Origin: Anastrepha obliqua
Lineage: Eukaryota > Arthropoda > Insecta > Diptera > Tephritidae
NCBI RefSeq assembly: GCF_027943255.1
Contig: NC_072895.1
Span: forward strand, 82,276,001 to 82,340,000
Direction: 5' to 3'
Length of the DNA: 64,000 bases
A model generated the notes under the pieces. That model did not search any database. It saw only the letters and a program-made list of their open reading frames with translations, and was not told where the DNA came from. Position numbers and translations under genes: made by a program. Shown here in pieces: positions 46,510-56,151 of this stretch (position 1 is the stretch's first letter; each line of letters opens with the position of its first letter).

Positions 46510-47570
46510 ATGTTTTTTCAATTTTCCCTGAACGTTTTGAACATCGGTATATCTGGGCCACTAGTAATATGCTCAATCTTAGTTTCAAAGACAACTGTTA
46601 GGACCAATTCATAAACCTGATGACGACAGGCGAAAAGCAGCAATTCTCGTCCTAAAGTTTGCTCCAAAATATCACAAGCTCTATTGAAATGGCCAGTATT
46701 GGAAGCTGTTGTGTCGCAGCACATTATTTGTACTTTTTCGTGTGGGTTCCAATCAAAGAGAGCTGTTGATATGGCCTTAGCTTGATATTTTCCAGAAGAG
46801 CTCTCTAGTTTTGGCACTGCAAGAAGCTGTTCTCTATCGTCAAACGAAGCAATAACTGGCAAGAGTTTCGGGTAACAGTTTTCCATCCCAATGGACTGAG
46901 ACTACTTCGAGTACATGATTTTAGTGCTTCTGCTCTAGTTTTTCTAGTTTTAGTACCAATTCGCTGAGTCGGGGATTTGTTAATAGGGAAATTATCGCTA
47001 GTGCTTCTATCACCGAATTCATAATGTAGATTGAGTTCCTAATGCTTAACTGGCATTATGAGATTCTTTCTATCTCTTCGTCTGAGTCTTCTACACTTTC
47101 TAAGTTATTTGTGGTGGAAGTAAATGCAACAGCCAGTGATTCTCTTTGTCTTACAATCCTTTCCTTTTCTTCCAGTCGTCGTCGTCTAGAGCTTTCTTCT
47201 TTTTCCGCAAATTTTTTTTGTACACCACCTAAGTATCCCGGGCGATCTGGCTATCTCTGTTTCATTGAAAATAATTTATCTGGCATGCGCAATATCAAAC
47301 AAATTATCAAGATCAATTTTGAAATTGTTCTCACGGCTCTTGAACGTAACTGGAGTGTTCTTACAATATTTTGTAACTCTCTCCAAAGATGAAATGAATC
47401 AACATGTTTTCTTCCACAGTTATGAAATGTCCTTCTTGATATTCCTGCTTCTTCCCAATATATGGGCACTTCCTAATCACAAGGCTGGCATTTTCATTAA
47501 CAGTCAGTTTTACCTGACGAATATTGTAGAATAGGACTGAGAGAACTTGTCAATTAGATGGTGATTTTGC
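46510..47570 (-). pseudogene. Transposase-like protein fragment, unclassified (hAT-like RNase H fold?)
   Basis: Read downwards from about 47560: YNIRQVKLTVNENASLVIRK, PIYWEEAGISRRT, a decayed stretch with DLDNLFDIAHARQI, SPGILRWCTKKICG and basic KKxxxR residues, then the best-preserved part (46518-46886): LLPVIASFDDREQLLAVPKL, ISTALFDWNPHEKVQIMCCD, TTASNTGHFNRACDILE, ELLLFACRHQVYELVLTVVF and SGPDIPMFKTFREN. MCCDTTASN followed by a C-R-H-x-x-x-E-L block resembles the second catalytic Asp and the downstream CxxH region of hAT transposases. I recognise this as a family repeated in many arthropod genomes, but cannot name its superfamily with confidence. Confidence 0.6.
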
Positions 47571-47877
47571 ACCATTCATTTGACAGCTATGCAATCCGAT
47601 AAGGTAAATATTGTGTTTCTCACTCCGTAATTCCATCGACATGTTTACGCACGTAAGCAATGGAGAAATAGAAATGACAAATGAAACATGTACATAGTTA
47701 CAAGTCACAGCCCAGTACTCATGCAACTTGTATGGGCAAGTTTAAATCGCAAGTCGGCACGAGTTATCGTTTATAAATCGAGCTAGTATTTTTTTCTAGA
47801 CAATATAGTACAATTTTTAAGAAAGTATGCCTAAAAAAATATTGAACTTGAAATTTAAGGGGCACTCTAATATCCAA
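47571..47877. other. Non-coding spacer
   Basis: AT-rich; ends with the target sequence of the Transib element. Confidence 0.4.
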
Positions 47878-47882
47878 CGTTG
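47878..47882. repeat. Transib target-site duplication CGTTG (left)
   Basis: CGTTG immediately before the CAC end of the element. The identical pentamer follows the other end at 50953-50957. Five-base, GC-rich duplications are the Transib hallmark. Confidence 0.92.
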
Positions 47883-50800
47883 CACATAGGTAGATTTTGA
47901 AGATTTAGGCGGCCAAAAATATTTAACTGCATATATCGTCTTAAAACTGTTTAATAACTATATTAGAAATTTAGAATAATTTGTTTTACTAGTCGGTTAA
48001 ATTAAAAAAGTATATGTATTACACTGTGTAACACTGAAAAATACCTTAGCAGTAAAGCTCCTTTTCTTGTAGCATGACAAGAACTGTCATCACTTGTTTG
48101 TATCTTATTGTGGGCTACACATTGACTTTATACAACAAATCTTGACCTTTCCCAAAGTAAAAATAGAACCCATATTTCACTAGTATTTGCATAAAAGTTA
48201 CCTTAATCGATTTTGAAAAAATTGTTTTATATATAACAGAAAAATATGTACAGATATATTTGTTAAAAATACACCAAAAGCACAATAGATATGTATATAT
48301 AGAAACTGATTAATTTATTAGTTTTCGCCTTCTGAATTAAGGTGTTCTGTCACATCTTTGTCCACATATTTAAAGGGTACGAGCAGCTTAATTGTGTCTG
48401 GGCTAAACGACTTTGATGCTTTTTTCTTTCTTCTGCGATGAACTGAAATACTGCTCAAAAAGGGGTCCGAGCTTAACAACAATCGGTGGTATATGTCGCG
48501 ATTGCACTCTTCACGAGAAAACTTCCGTGCATAATTTTCTCGATACATCCGGAAGTGCTTCTTGCGCGCCTCTTGAGCCTCCTCTGACAGTTGTCCCATT
48601 GCTAATAATGAGTTTTCAATTATAGCAGCGCCATGGACTAGTATCTTGTGCATTGTGGGTGTCATCGGATGCCACGCGTAAAGCTTTATATATAATTTAG
48701 CGGTATCCAATGCATATTCATCATATTTAGCAGAATCAATTTCATAGCCACTAGATATGGCTTCAAGTATTATTTTAAGCCTGTAAATGAAACTATAGTC
48801 AACACCTGTGATATCTGCAGGCAATTTTGGGTTTTCGAAAAATCGCCGGCTTGTATTGCCATCATTCGTGTTACCATAATTTGCTTTGGGCATGTCTATA
48901 AGTAGATAGGCCTAACTCGAAATCTTTTTTGAATGGTTTTTTTTTTGTGGTTTTTTCCAACAGTTCTTCCTCAGCTGTTCTCTTTGCTCTATACTTTTTC
49001 ACTGGCAATTTGTAAGCCAAATGCAAAATACTTTCGAATAATCTTATTCTAGCGTGCAGACCGGATAGTTCAAAATCAAGGGAATCTAGGCTAACTTCAT
49101 TCTTTTTGTCTAGATTGTTAAAGTCTTTCGATGTTGCTTTACACAAATAACATTGGCTAGTGGATCTGGTATCGGTGGCAGCATTGCAAACCTTACCATC
49201 AATCATCGTCATCTTAAAAATATGCCGGAAAACAAAATTATTTCCTTGCAGCTCTATTTCAGAAGCAACTAAGTTGTTTACTGAGGATTCAACAAAATTT
49301 ATTTCTTCTTTCGTGACGTCTATACTTTCATTGATAAACCTAAATCTTATCGGTCTACAGAATCTAGGAGATGACGAAGAAGGGTTTTGCCAAACAATTT
49401 TTCTGTTTTCGTTTCCACAGGTGATTTGTAGTGGCACAAAAGAGCTAGGAAAAATGTTGGCATCCGAACCAGAAGTAGCCTCAATTTTTTGTTTATATTT
49501 AGCTTGTTGGGAACCATCGCATCCCCACTTGCATATTATTGTAAAAGAATTTCTTTCGTCCTCGCTTAGAGTGAGGAGCACCTCCTCTAAATACATTGAT
49601 AGGCGCATAATTGTCTTATCGATGAGGCTTTGCAAGTCAGTCTCTGCGTAAGAACTAGTTACCCGTATATGCGTTTGGTAACAGTCTTTTTTAGCTTCTA
49701 ATAAGCGATCGTAACAGGGATAAAGATAAGGGTTTGTATTACGAATTATTTCATATTGCTCCCTTGTTAAGTCTGCTTCAAACATAGCTAAGGCTGCATG
49801 TGGTGTCAATATATTGCCTCTCCCCGGGCTTGTTGATTCTTTGATGCACTTTTGTATTTTGCTGCGCGTGTTGGTGATTCTGCGATTTCTTTCAGAATTA
49901 GCGAGGCGTCCCTCTGCCCTTTTGCTATTAGAGTGGATTGCGCAGCAAGTATAATAACTGTATCTTCTACCATAGAACGGACTTATTCCGTTTTCCTACG
50001 TTTACTTCGCTCACTACACTTTTCGAATGATTTCAATGGACGGCCAGGGCGAAAATGTGACTTATTTGGAATTTCGATTGTTCCATTTAACCAAGACTGG
50101 TTAGCTTTTAGAAAAGCGTCCTTCTTTCTTCTGGCTTTAGTCCACTTTTCTTTAAGCTGTGCTTTAAAATAAGAAAAGCTTTTCTTAAATGTTTGCACAT
50201 ATTCAGCTGAATATGCATGACAAGACAGCAGGTTATCTTCTAAGAAATCTAATTTTTCCTCCAAAGATGTCAAATTCTGCCCTTGCATTTGATTGTAGAG
50301 ATATTGACGAGTTACTTGTCTAGTGCCTGATGAGCTGGCAATACCTAAGATAAGCAAAATTGGCTTAGAAATTAAAACAAATGCAATAATTTTTATATTG
50401 ACTTTAGACAAGCGTGTATCAAACCCTTTATATGACCCTCTATCTGCAGCTAACTTTTATGCACCTGGCGAGCTAATTGCACCAGGTATCACGTTCAACA
50501 CTAACTTTCACTTGGACGGACTTGGAAACATACCAAACCGGGTTTTCAAAACCAAAAAACACAAAAAAACAAAAATAAATTATACCCTAAATGAAATAGG
50601 CACCAATTATCCATTTATAACTATTAAAATCACAAACACCATTAACAAATGATAATATTCACCTGAAATATTATAATCCATCACGATTACTCAGCTCGGT
50701 AACTTAAATCCGTAAATATGCACGCTAAAACATACGACTTTACAGCGGTTAAACAAAAACGATAACGTGCGTTTCAGAAATAGCTATGGTTTGATTAACT

Positions 50801-50952
50801 GACAGCTAATGCAAACTATGGGATTGACCGTAGGAGGTTGAATTATTGTTCCTCGGTCTATTTTCAAGTTGAGGGAGTGCTTCTTTTTGTAGTTGTGACA
50901 ACTTTCTGAAATCCAATTATGGCCGTATAGATAGTTTAAATCTACCTATGTG
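47883..50952 (-). mobile_element. Transib DNA transposon, 3070 bp, near complete
   Basis: Both ends start CACATAGGTAGATTT (left at 47883; right on the minus strand from 50952), and the element is bracketed by a perfect CGTTG pair. Each end carries a heptamer-like CACATAG, a 23-bp spacer (with GTAGATTT and the final CGG conserved) and then CCAAAAATA (left) or CCATAATTG (right) at the nonamer position. This is the organisation described for Transib termini and for V(D)J recombination signals. The interior encodes a RAG1-core-like transposase on the minus strand (48318-50411). A 15-base piece identical to the terminal repeat of the mariner at 44009 lies at 50830, suggesting a later insertion scar. 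Confidence 0.93.
48318..50411 (-). pseudogene. Transib transposase (RAG1-core homologue), frameshifted
   Basis: Three blocks on the minus strand. N-terminus 49983-50411 (RQVTRQYLYNQMQGQ, KEKWTKARRKKDAFLKANQS), ending in a premature stop, with the reading continuing in another frame. Centre 48871-49809: CKWGCDGSQQAKYKQK with the first catalytic Asp at residue 98, RFCRPIRFRFINES, then TMIDGKVCNA with the second Asp at residue 204 (106 residues on; RAG1 D600 to D708 is 108), then CYLCKAT (CxxC zinc pair as in RAG1 CTLCDAT). C-terminus 48318-48893: GNTNDGNTSRRFFENP, MHKILVHGAAII (RAG1 HKTLAHV zinc ligands) and LSEEAQEARKKHFRMYRENY, with the catalytic Glu aligned to RAG1 SEGNESGNKLFRRFR. A one-base shift near 48900 separates the last two blocks. 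A possible intron acceptor (CTTATCTTAG) precedes GIASSSG in the N-terminus. Confidence 0.92.
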
Positions 50953-50957
50953 CGTTG
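50953..50957. repeat. Transib target-site duplication CGTTG (right)
   Basis: Identical to the pentamer at 47878-47882. Confidence 0.92.
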
Positions 50958-50959
50958 GT

Positions 50960-52262
50960 TGCAGTTTGGTTATTATTGTATTTGCATTTGTTGCTTTCAC
51001 GCTTCATATTTTCGAGAATTTTTAATAAATTTAGACTAAGTTTTCATATATATTTTTCCTCGCATTTCAATTTGCGTTAATCAAAAGCTGTATGTGTTTC
51101 ATGTAATTAATTTGCAACTTTCGGATGTTTACTTAGAAATCAATTCTTTGCTTCGACACAACATCTGCAAGAGCCTTCTACTTCATAGCAATTTTCTAAG
51201 CAATTTATTTACAGTACATTGATTTGAAGTTCCAATTAAAAACCAATTTGGTATAGCTCAGATATCCGCAACAAAACTCAATACAACAATAAAATAAAAA
51301 TCTATGAAATTTACGAGTCTGCTAAGCAATTGAGCGAAATCAAATAAAATTGTCGAGCATTTAATCATATTTCCTCTCTATTACACCGTTAAAATGCTAC
51401 TTTGAAATACGATATGAACGCGCAATAAAGCTCAAGTGTGTTGGTAATGAAGAGCCGAAGCAAGTGCGAGAAGGAAAGACGCATAAAATGAATAAGTAAT
51501 AAATTGCATGTTGTACAAGTTGCAGCAACAAGCAAGTCACAAAAAAAACAAAACAAGAAATAAAAAAAATATGCAAAGCAGGAAAAAAGCTAAGGAAAAT
51601 ACTACAAACACTTGTTTGCCGAAACAACGATAAATCTAAAAAAAAAGTGATATAAAAATAATTGTTTACCTAGGAAAGAAAAATAAAGAAATATTAAAAC
51701 GATATCGTGTAAGCTTTACACCGAATCACTACAATATTTCAATTCTCTACTACGTATGATTCTTTCCCATTTTTTGGGATTCTTTAATTTTCACAGTTTT
51801 GGCAGCATTGCACGCTTAATTTTAGATTTTCAAAGCATTGGAATTTTTCTATCAATTTGAATGTTTTTCTCTACAATATTTTTGAGCAAAATATATTTTA
51901 TTGCACATGATTTTTTCTATGTCAGATGGATGGTCCGCCAAGCGTGTTTCAAACTATATGCTTCACCTAAAGACAGAATTGTTACCGCAGTTTTCAATAT
52001 TCTCTATACTAATATAACTTTAATTGTACGGTGCCTTAGTCTACCTTCAAACAGCCTCGTTCGCATCTTGGCTAAGAAAGCAGTAAGGCAGGGATCGCAT
52101 TGGGTAAAGAAGTGTACTAAAACAATGGTGTCGATATGGAGCCTTAATTTTTGCTCCTCGTCTATTAAGACTAGCTTGCCCTTATTAATAAATAAATTGG
52201 TTCAAAAGGAACTGCTAGCTTTTGCTGAATGTGCTCGAAAGGCATTAAGATTAACTAACCTA
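50960..52262. other. AT-rich non-coding stretch
   Basis: No assigned element. A 134-codon frame at 51861-52265 is unassigned. Confidence 0.35.
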
Positions 52263-52264
52263 TA

Positions 52265-52400
52265 GAATCAATTTATTTTAATGATGAGCTCTCGGCGAAT
52301 GCTATAGACTTGATTTTTAGAGCTAAAGGTGACTTACTTAATGTGGGAGCTTTCACCAATGCACATCATCTACTTGTACTGTTTGCAATTTAAATGTTGT
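52265..52400 (+). pseudogene. Possible LINE endonuclease C-terminal fragment
   Basis: One frame reads NDELSANAIDLIFRAKGDLL and NVGAFTNAHH, reminiscent of the block near the end of LINE endonucleases (xLDLIFxxxxDLLxxVxVxxxxxSDHxxI). Only one motif is visible, so this is tentative. Confidence 0.35.
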
Positions 52401-53179
52401 CGAAGATACTACGTTCCATTTTATCGGTGTGTGTCCTCTTTATTCAAATAATAGTGTTTTGGTGACAAAGTTTTGGGTCCACCGCAGATTTCAAATGGCT
52501 TAAGAGAAAATAGTTTTTTTTTCTGTATATGTAAATAGAGTTGTAATTGTTAAAGTATAGAGAACTAACTTTGAACTAATTTACTTAGTTTAAAATTGAA
52601 GTGTTTTTCAGACATACAACATCAAGTGTTAGATATCTATGACTTTATTTATCCTACTCTATTTTTGTATCAATTTCCAATATTGCTAAATATATTTTAT
52701 GTATTGAATAAAGAAATACATTACTACTATTCCGAATATCATATAAAAAAAAAGTCCCATGGCATTTTTCACCAGGCTATAATAAAAATAAATTCATTCC
52801 AACAGATTTCTGTTTGCAATTTAATTTTAAGTTCTCAATCTCTTAAAAAACACCCGATAAATATTCAATATAGGTACATATTAAAAAACGCCCGAGCATA
52901 AGACCGAGTTAAAGAAAAGGCGAATCATAAGATGAATACCGGCATGACTCGGGTTTTCCTCGACCAAGGGCTACCGCCCCAGTAAACTAGCCCGCAGAAG
53001 CAATCCTACGCAGCATGTTTGATGCAAGTAATTCTCTTCAGCGCTGGTATCGAACCCAACCCTGGACCAGAAGTATTCTATTGCTGCATATGCTACAAAT
53101 GGCTCCACCTGAACTCCACCTCAGTTAGGTGCAATAAGTTCAACGGGTGGTGCCGTCTTAAGACCTACTCAGGCCTTAA

Positions 53180-53395
53180 GGGGCAAGTCTACTGTGACAA
53201 GGGAAAAAACAGGCTTATTTTCCGGATTTTATTTCTAACAAAATATTGCTCGTACATAAAATCTATTTAAACTCTTATCTTTATTATATATTTAAGTTTT
53301 TGAAAAAAAAATTTTAAGTCAAAATATTCAAAATGGCCGCTGTGGCACTTCTGCAAGCGCAGAAGTTTTTTCCCTTGTCACAGTAGACTTCCCCC
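53180..53395. mobile_element. TTAA-flanked MITE, 216 bp, inside the LINE zinc finger
   Basis: Bordered by TTAA at 53176-53179 and 53396-53399. The ends match over about 30 bp: left GGGGCAAGTCTACTGTGACA, right (minus strand) GGGGGAAGTCTACTGTGACA. Removing the insert plus one TTAA restores the LINE reading frame YSGLKKHRKCSTRY, which proves the target-site duplication. There is no coding capacity. The long, nearly identical ends suggest it is younger than the elements at 17679 and 24518. Confidence 0.92.
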
Positions 53396-54101
53396 TTAAG
53401 AAACACAGGAAGTGCTCCACACGGTATGTGACGGCACGTCAAACTGCCGCCTCTAATCAGAGCTCAACGGTTAGGAGCCCACAGGTGCAACACAACTCCC
53501 TCTCTGACCCACGAGCCTCTTGCTCCAATCTCAGTGCGGGGCAAACCAGCAGCTTTTGCTCTCCCGCACAGTTTGTCCCGCGTATCAGACCAGAACTAAT
53601 CGGAATCTGGCATCAGTCAGTCCCGCGACCACGTTGCCCCCTGCTGCAGAGCTCTGCATCCGCAACCGCCCCCCCGTGGCGCGGTCGCCCGACAACAACT
53701 ACTGCGGAATGCACAGCAGGGCCAACGCAGATAACCTCACGCGACCTTCACACCCCGTGTTAAGACTATACTCCCGAGGAGCTTCAAGCTCCTCCAACTG
53801 AACTACAACGGACTCATGAGCAAGATAGATGAGATATTTGACTTCATGAGCCGGAATGGAATCAAGATAGCTGCGGTTCAAGAGACAAAACTGCTCGCTA
53901 GCTCCTCCCTGATCACCAGGGATGGCTATAGCGAGCACAGAAAGGATCGCGAGCGAGACAAGGGTGGAGGCCTATGGTTTATAGTCCACCATACAGTGCA
54001 GTAATGTCTCATCGATGAAGGCATCGATAGCACGGACATCATCTTAGAAAGTCAAGGTATAGCTGTCCGCTCAGGCGATGCCGAGCTCGAAATTTTTAAT
54101 A

Positions 54102-55410
54102 CAGGGTGGCTGATGAAAGCCGCTACCAAAAAAAAATTGAATAACTTTTTTTCTTTTTAAGTTATCTGTTCCATTTTTGTTTTAATTTGCAGATTGATCT
54201 TTAAAATTTATTAAAATGGATAACTGGGACACGCAAACAAGAATTTGGATAGTCCGCCGCTATCACGCACTGGAGTCCGTAGTTTTGGTACAAAGAGAGT
54301 ACAGGCGGATGTTTGGCGGCGATCCCCCGAGCAGATGGACCATAATGAGACTGGTGAATAATTTTGCTGAGCAAGGAACAGTCGCAAGAAGGCCTTATCA
54401 TCGAAACCCACCAGTTCGGACGGAGGAAACGATCGCTGCTGTAGCTGCAGCTATACAAAGCAATCCAAGGGTTTCAACAAGAAGCTTATCTGCTCAACTT
54501 GGTGTCAGCCGACAGTCTTTGCAAACAATAATGCACAAAGATTTAGATTTATTTCCCTGCAAAATTCAAATGGTTAACAAACTGAATGCAGCAGACTTGC
54601 CGATTCGCTTGGAATTTTGCCAGAAGATCCTACAAATGGTGGAAGAAGACCAAAACATGTTAAACTGCCTTTTCATGTCTGATGAGGCCCATTTCGATTT
54701 GAACGGCAATGTGAACAAACAAAATTGTCGAATATGGAGTACTTCTAACCCACAGATACTCCACGAGACGGAATTGCATCCTCTTCGCGTGTGGTGTGCG
54801 GTTTCTTCACGCTGTATTGTCGGGCCTTATTTTTTTGAAGAAAATGGTCACACCGTTACGGTTACTGGAGACCGTTATTTGAAAATGCTGAAAGAATTTT
54901 TCTATCCAGAACTACGCCGAAAGAGAATTCCTTTCAACTCTGTGTGGTTTCAACAAGATGGGGCAACGTCTCACATAGCCCAGACTGTTATGACAGAGTT
55001 GCGACGAAAATTTCCCAATAAACTGATTTCGAGAAACTCCGAATTTCGTTGGCCCCCCAGGTCGCCTGACCTTACTGCACCTGACTTTTTCTTGTGGGGT
55101 TTATGTAAACAAGAAGTTTATAAAACAAAGCCAACAAATTTGGATGAACTAAAACAATCCATTCGGGCAACAATTGCGGCTATCCTGTCGCAACTCTCAA
55201 AGCAGCAATGAACAACTTTTTACGAAGATGCCGCACTTGTGTCAACGAGCATGGGGGGCATTTAAATTCAATTATTTTTAAAACTAGTTAAGCTACATTT
55301 AATAAAATTTAATGACCTTCAAATTGAAAAAAAAAAAATAAATGAATTCCATACACTAAAAAAAAAGTTATTTGAGTTTCTTAATGTAGCAAAATTCATC
55401 AGCCACCCTG
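54102..55410 (+). mobile_element. DD41D (rosa-type) element, nearly intact
   Basis: 1309 bp with inverted ends CAGGGTGGCTGATGAA (left 54102; right on the minus strand from 55410), bordered by TA (54100-54101, 55411-55412). It is nested in a LINE endonuclease region that continues on both sides. It contains the longest intact transposase frame of this family in the window. Confidence 0.94.
54216..55211 (+). CDS. DD41D transposase, 331 codons, C-terminal frameshift
   Basis: Continuous from MDNWDTQTRIWIVRRYHALE. N-terminal helix-turn-helix segments (about residues 10-60; 85-110 with RSLSAQLGVSRQSLQTIMHK), then the RNase H-like catalytic domain: D156 in LFMSDEAHFDLNG, GPYFFEENGHTVTV, D248 in VWFQQDGATSH and D290 in SPDLTAPDFFLWG. 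There are 41 residues between D248 and D290, hence DD41D; an Asp at 285 sits in the conserved PDL. It would bind its own terminal repeats and perform TA-directed cut-and-paste. Near 55180 one missing base moves the last residues out of frame: the expected tail (AAMNNFLRRCRTCVNEHGG) is readable in the next frame to about 55287. All catalytic residues are present, so partial activity cannot be excluded. Confidence 0.88.
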   Translation: MDNWDTQTRIWIVRRYHALESVVLVQREYRRMFGGDPPSRWTIMRLVNNFAEQGTVARRPYHRNPPVRTEETIAAVAAAIQSNPRVSTRSLSAQLGVSRQSLQTIMHKDLDLFPCKIQMVNKLNAADLPIRLEFCQKILQMVEEDQNMLNCLFMSDEAHFDLNGNVNKQNCRIWSTSNPQILHETELHPLRVWCAVSSRCIVGPYFFEENGHTVTVTGDRYLKMLKEFFYPELRRKRIPFNSVWFQQDGATSHIAQTVMTELRRKFPNKLISRNSEFRWPPRSPDLTAPDFFLWGLCKQEVYKTKPTNLDELKQSIRATIAAILSQLSKQQ

Positions 55411-55640
55411 TATATATATACACCCTGTCACCTGGTGCCCGGCAGGATATAACCCTCATCACGGGTGAAAACCGATTGGTAATCACCTACTATGCGCATC
55501 ACGATCTGTGGCATTCAAGCCTACCAAACGATCGTAGGGGACATCAATTGGCAGAGCAGATAGACGACTCGATATTCAGTACAGTAAACGGCGACGCTCT
55601 ATGAATGATTATTTGCGCTACTGATTGCTTCATGTAAATA

Positions 55641-56151
55641 CTAGCTTAGGGAAAAAGAAATTCATAAATTTTGCGTAAAATTTTGACGCAAATGGTTTAA
55701 AACTGTTTTTAGGTCGACCGTTAGCTCCTGAGCAAAGCCACGGCTACTAATATGCCGGTCAAATTTGATTATTTCTCTGATTTTATCGACATTTTCTTTA
55801 ACCACAAAAATGCCTGAACGGAATCGACGAAGCCAAAATTGCTCATAATTAGCTATAACATCATCGGCACCAAAACACCATTCACAATATCAGCGGGCTG
55901 GCTTGCACTGTCGCCTTTATAAAAGAAAAATTGTAAAATGTACCGAATTTTCTCTTTGCTGACTTCCATTTTTAACACCCTGTAACTCACAACTGAACGG
56001 AACAAACAAAAACCACAAAAGAATTTTTTTAGTGTGAAATGTCGCCTTGACAATGAGCAGAAACTTCAAATTGTTTGATGGATACTTGACGAGATATCGA
56101 TCACTGTAGCCGTCTACCGAGAAAAAATGGATATCTTTTTCTCCAAACTAA
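55641..56151 (-). mobile_element. Internally deleted mariner-like element, second copy
   Basis: 511 bp, the inverted relative of 35975-36556. Left end CTAGCTTAGGGAAAAAGAAA, right end (minus strand) TTAGTTTGGAGAAAAAGATA, with TA on the left (55639-55640) and a mutated CA on the right. The minus-strand relic from 55973 reads MEVSKEKIRYILQFFFYKGD, and later blocks match the other copy (VDSVQAFL; RSISCRGFAQEL in shifted frames). No catalytic blocks remain. Sharing the same deletion structure with the 35975 copy indicates a propagated deletion derivative. Confidence 0.78.

Larger units (their letters stand above)
52960..55605 (+). mobile_element. Endonuclease-bearing LINE, twice interrupted
   Basis: Without its two inserts the order is: a 2A-like motif GIEPNPGP (53046-53069), a Cys-rich zinc finger (CCICYKWLHLNS, VRCNKFNGWCRLKTYSGLK), a low-complexity Ser/Pro linker (53400-53763), and an endonuclease domain: LLQLNYNGLMSKID from about 53786, AAVQETKLLASS (catalytic Glu), DKGGGLWFIVHHTVQ then a stop, GIAVRSGDAELEIFNT to 54100, resuming at 55411 with VTWCPAGYN, HHDLWHSSLPNDRRGHQLAE. 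The GDxNAHH catalytic block is degraded to TYYAHH. The element is cut off near 55605 before any reverse transcriptase. The layout (2A-like, zinc finger, endonuclease) fits an RNase H-type insect LINE. Confidence 0.82.

Noticed and set aside
49160..49651. 163-codon plus-strand frame
   Set aside because: Antisense shadow of the Transib catalytic region.
50323..50652. 109-codon plus-strand frame opposite the Transib N-terminus
   Set aside because: It looks protein-like in places but overlaps the antisense transposase start, ends in low-complexity Lys/Asn/Thr and has no recognisable family.
53428..53763. Possible separate Ser/Pro/Thr-rich protein
   Set aside because: It is in frame with the LINE zinc finger once the 216-bp insert is removed, so it is best read as the LINE linker.
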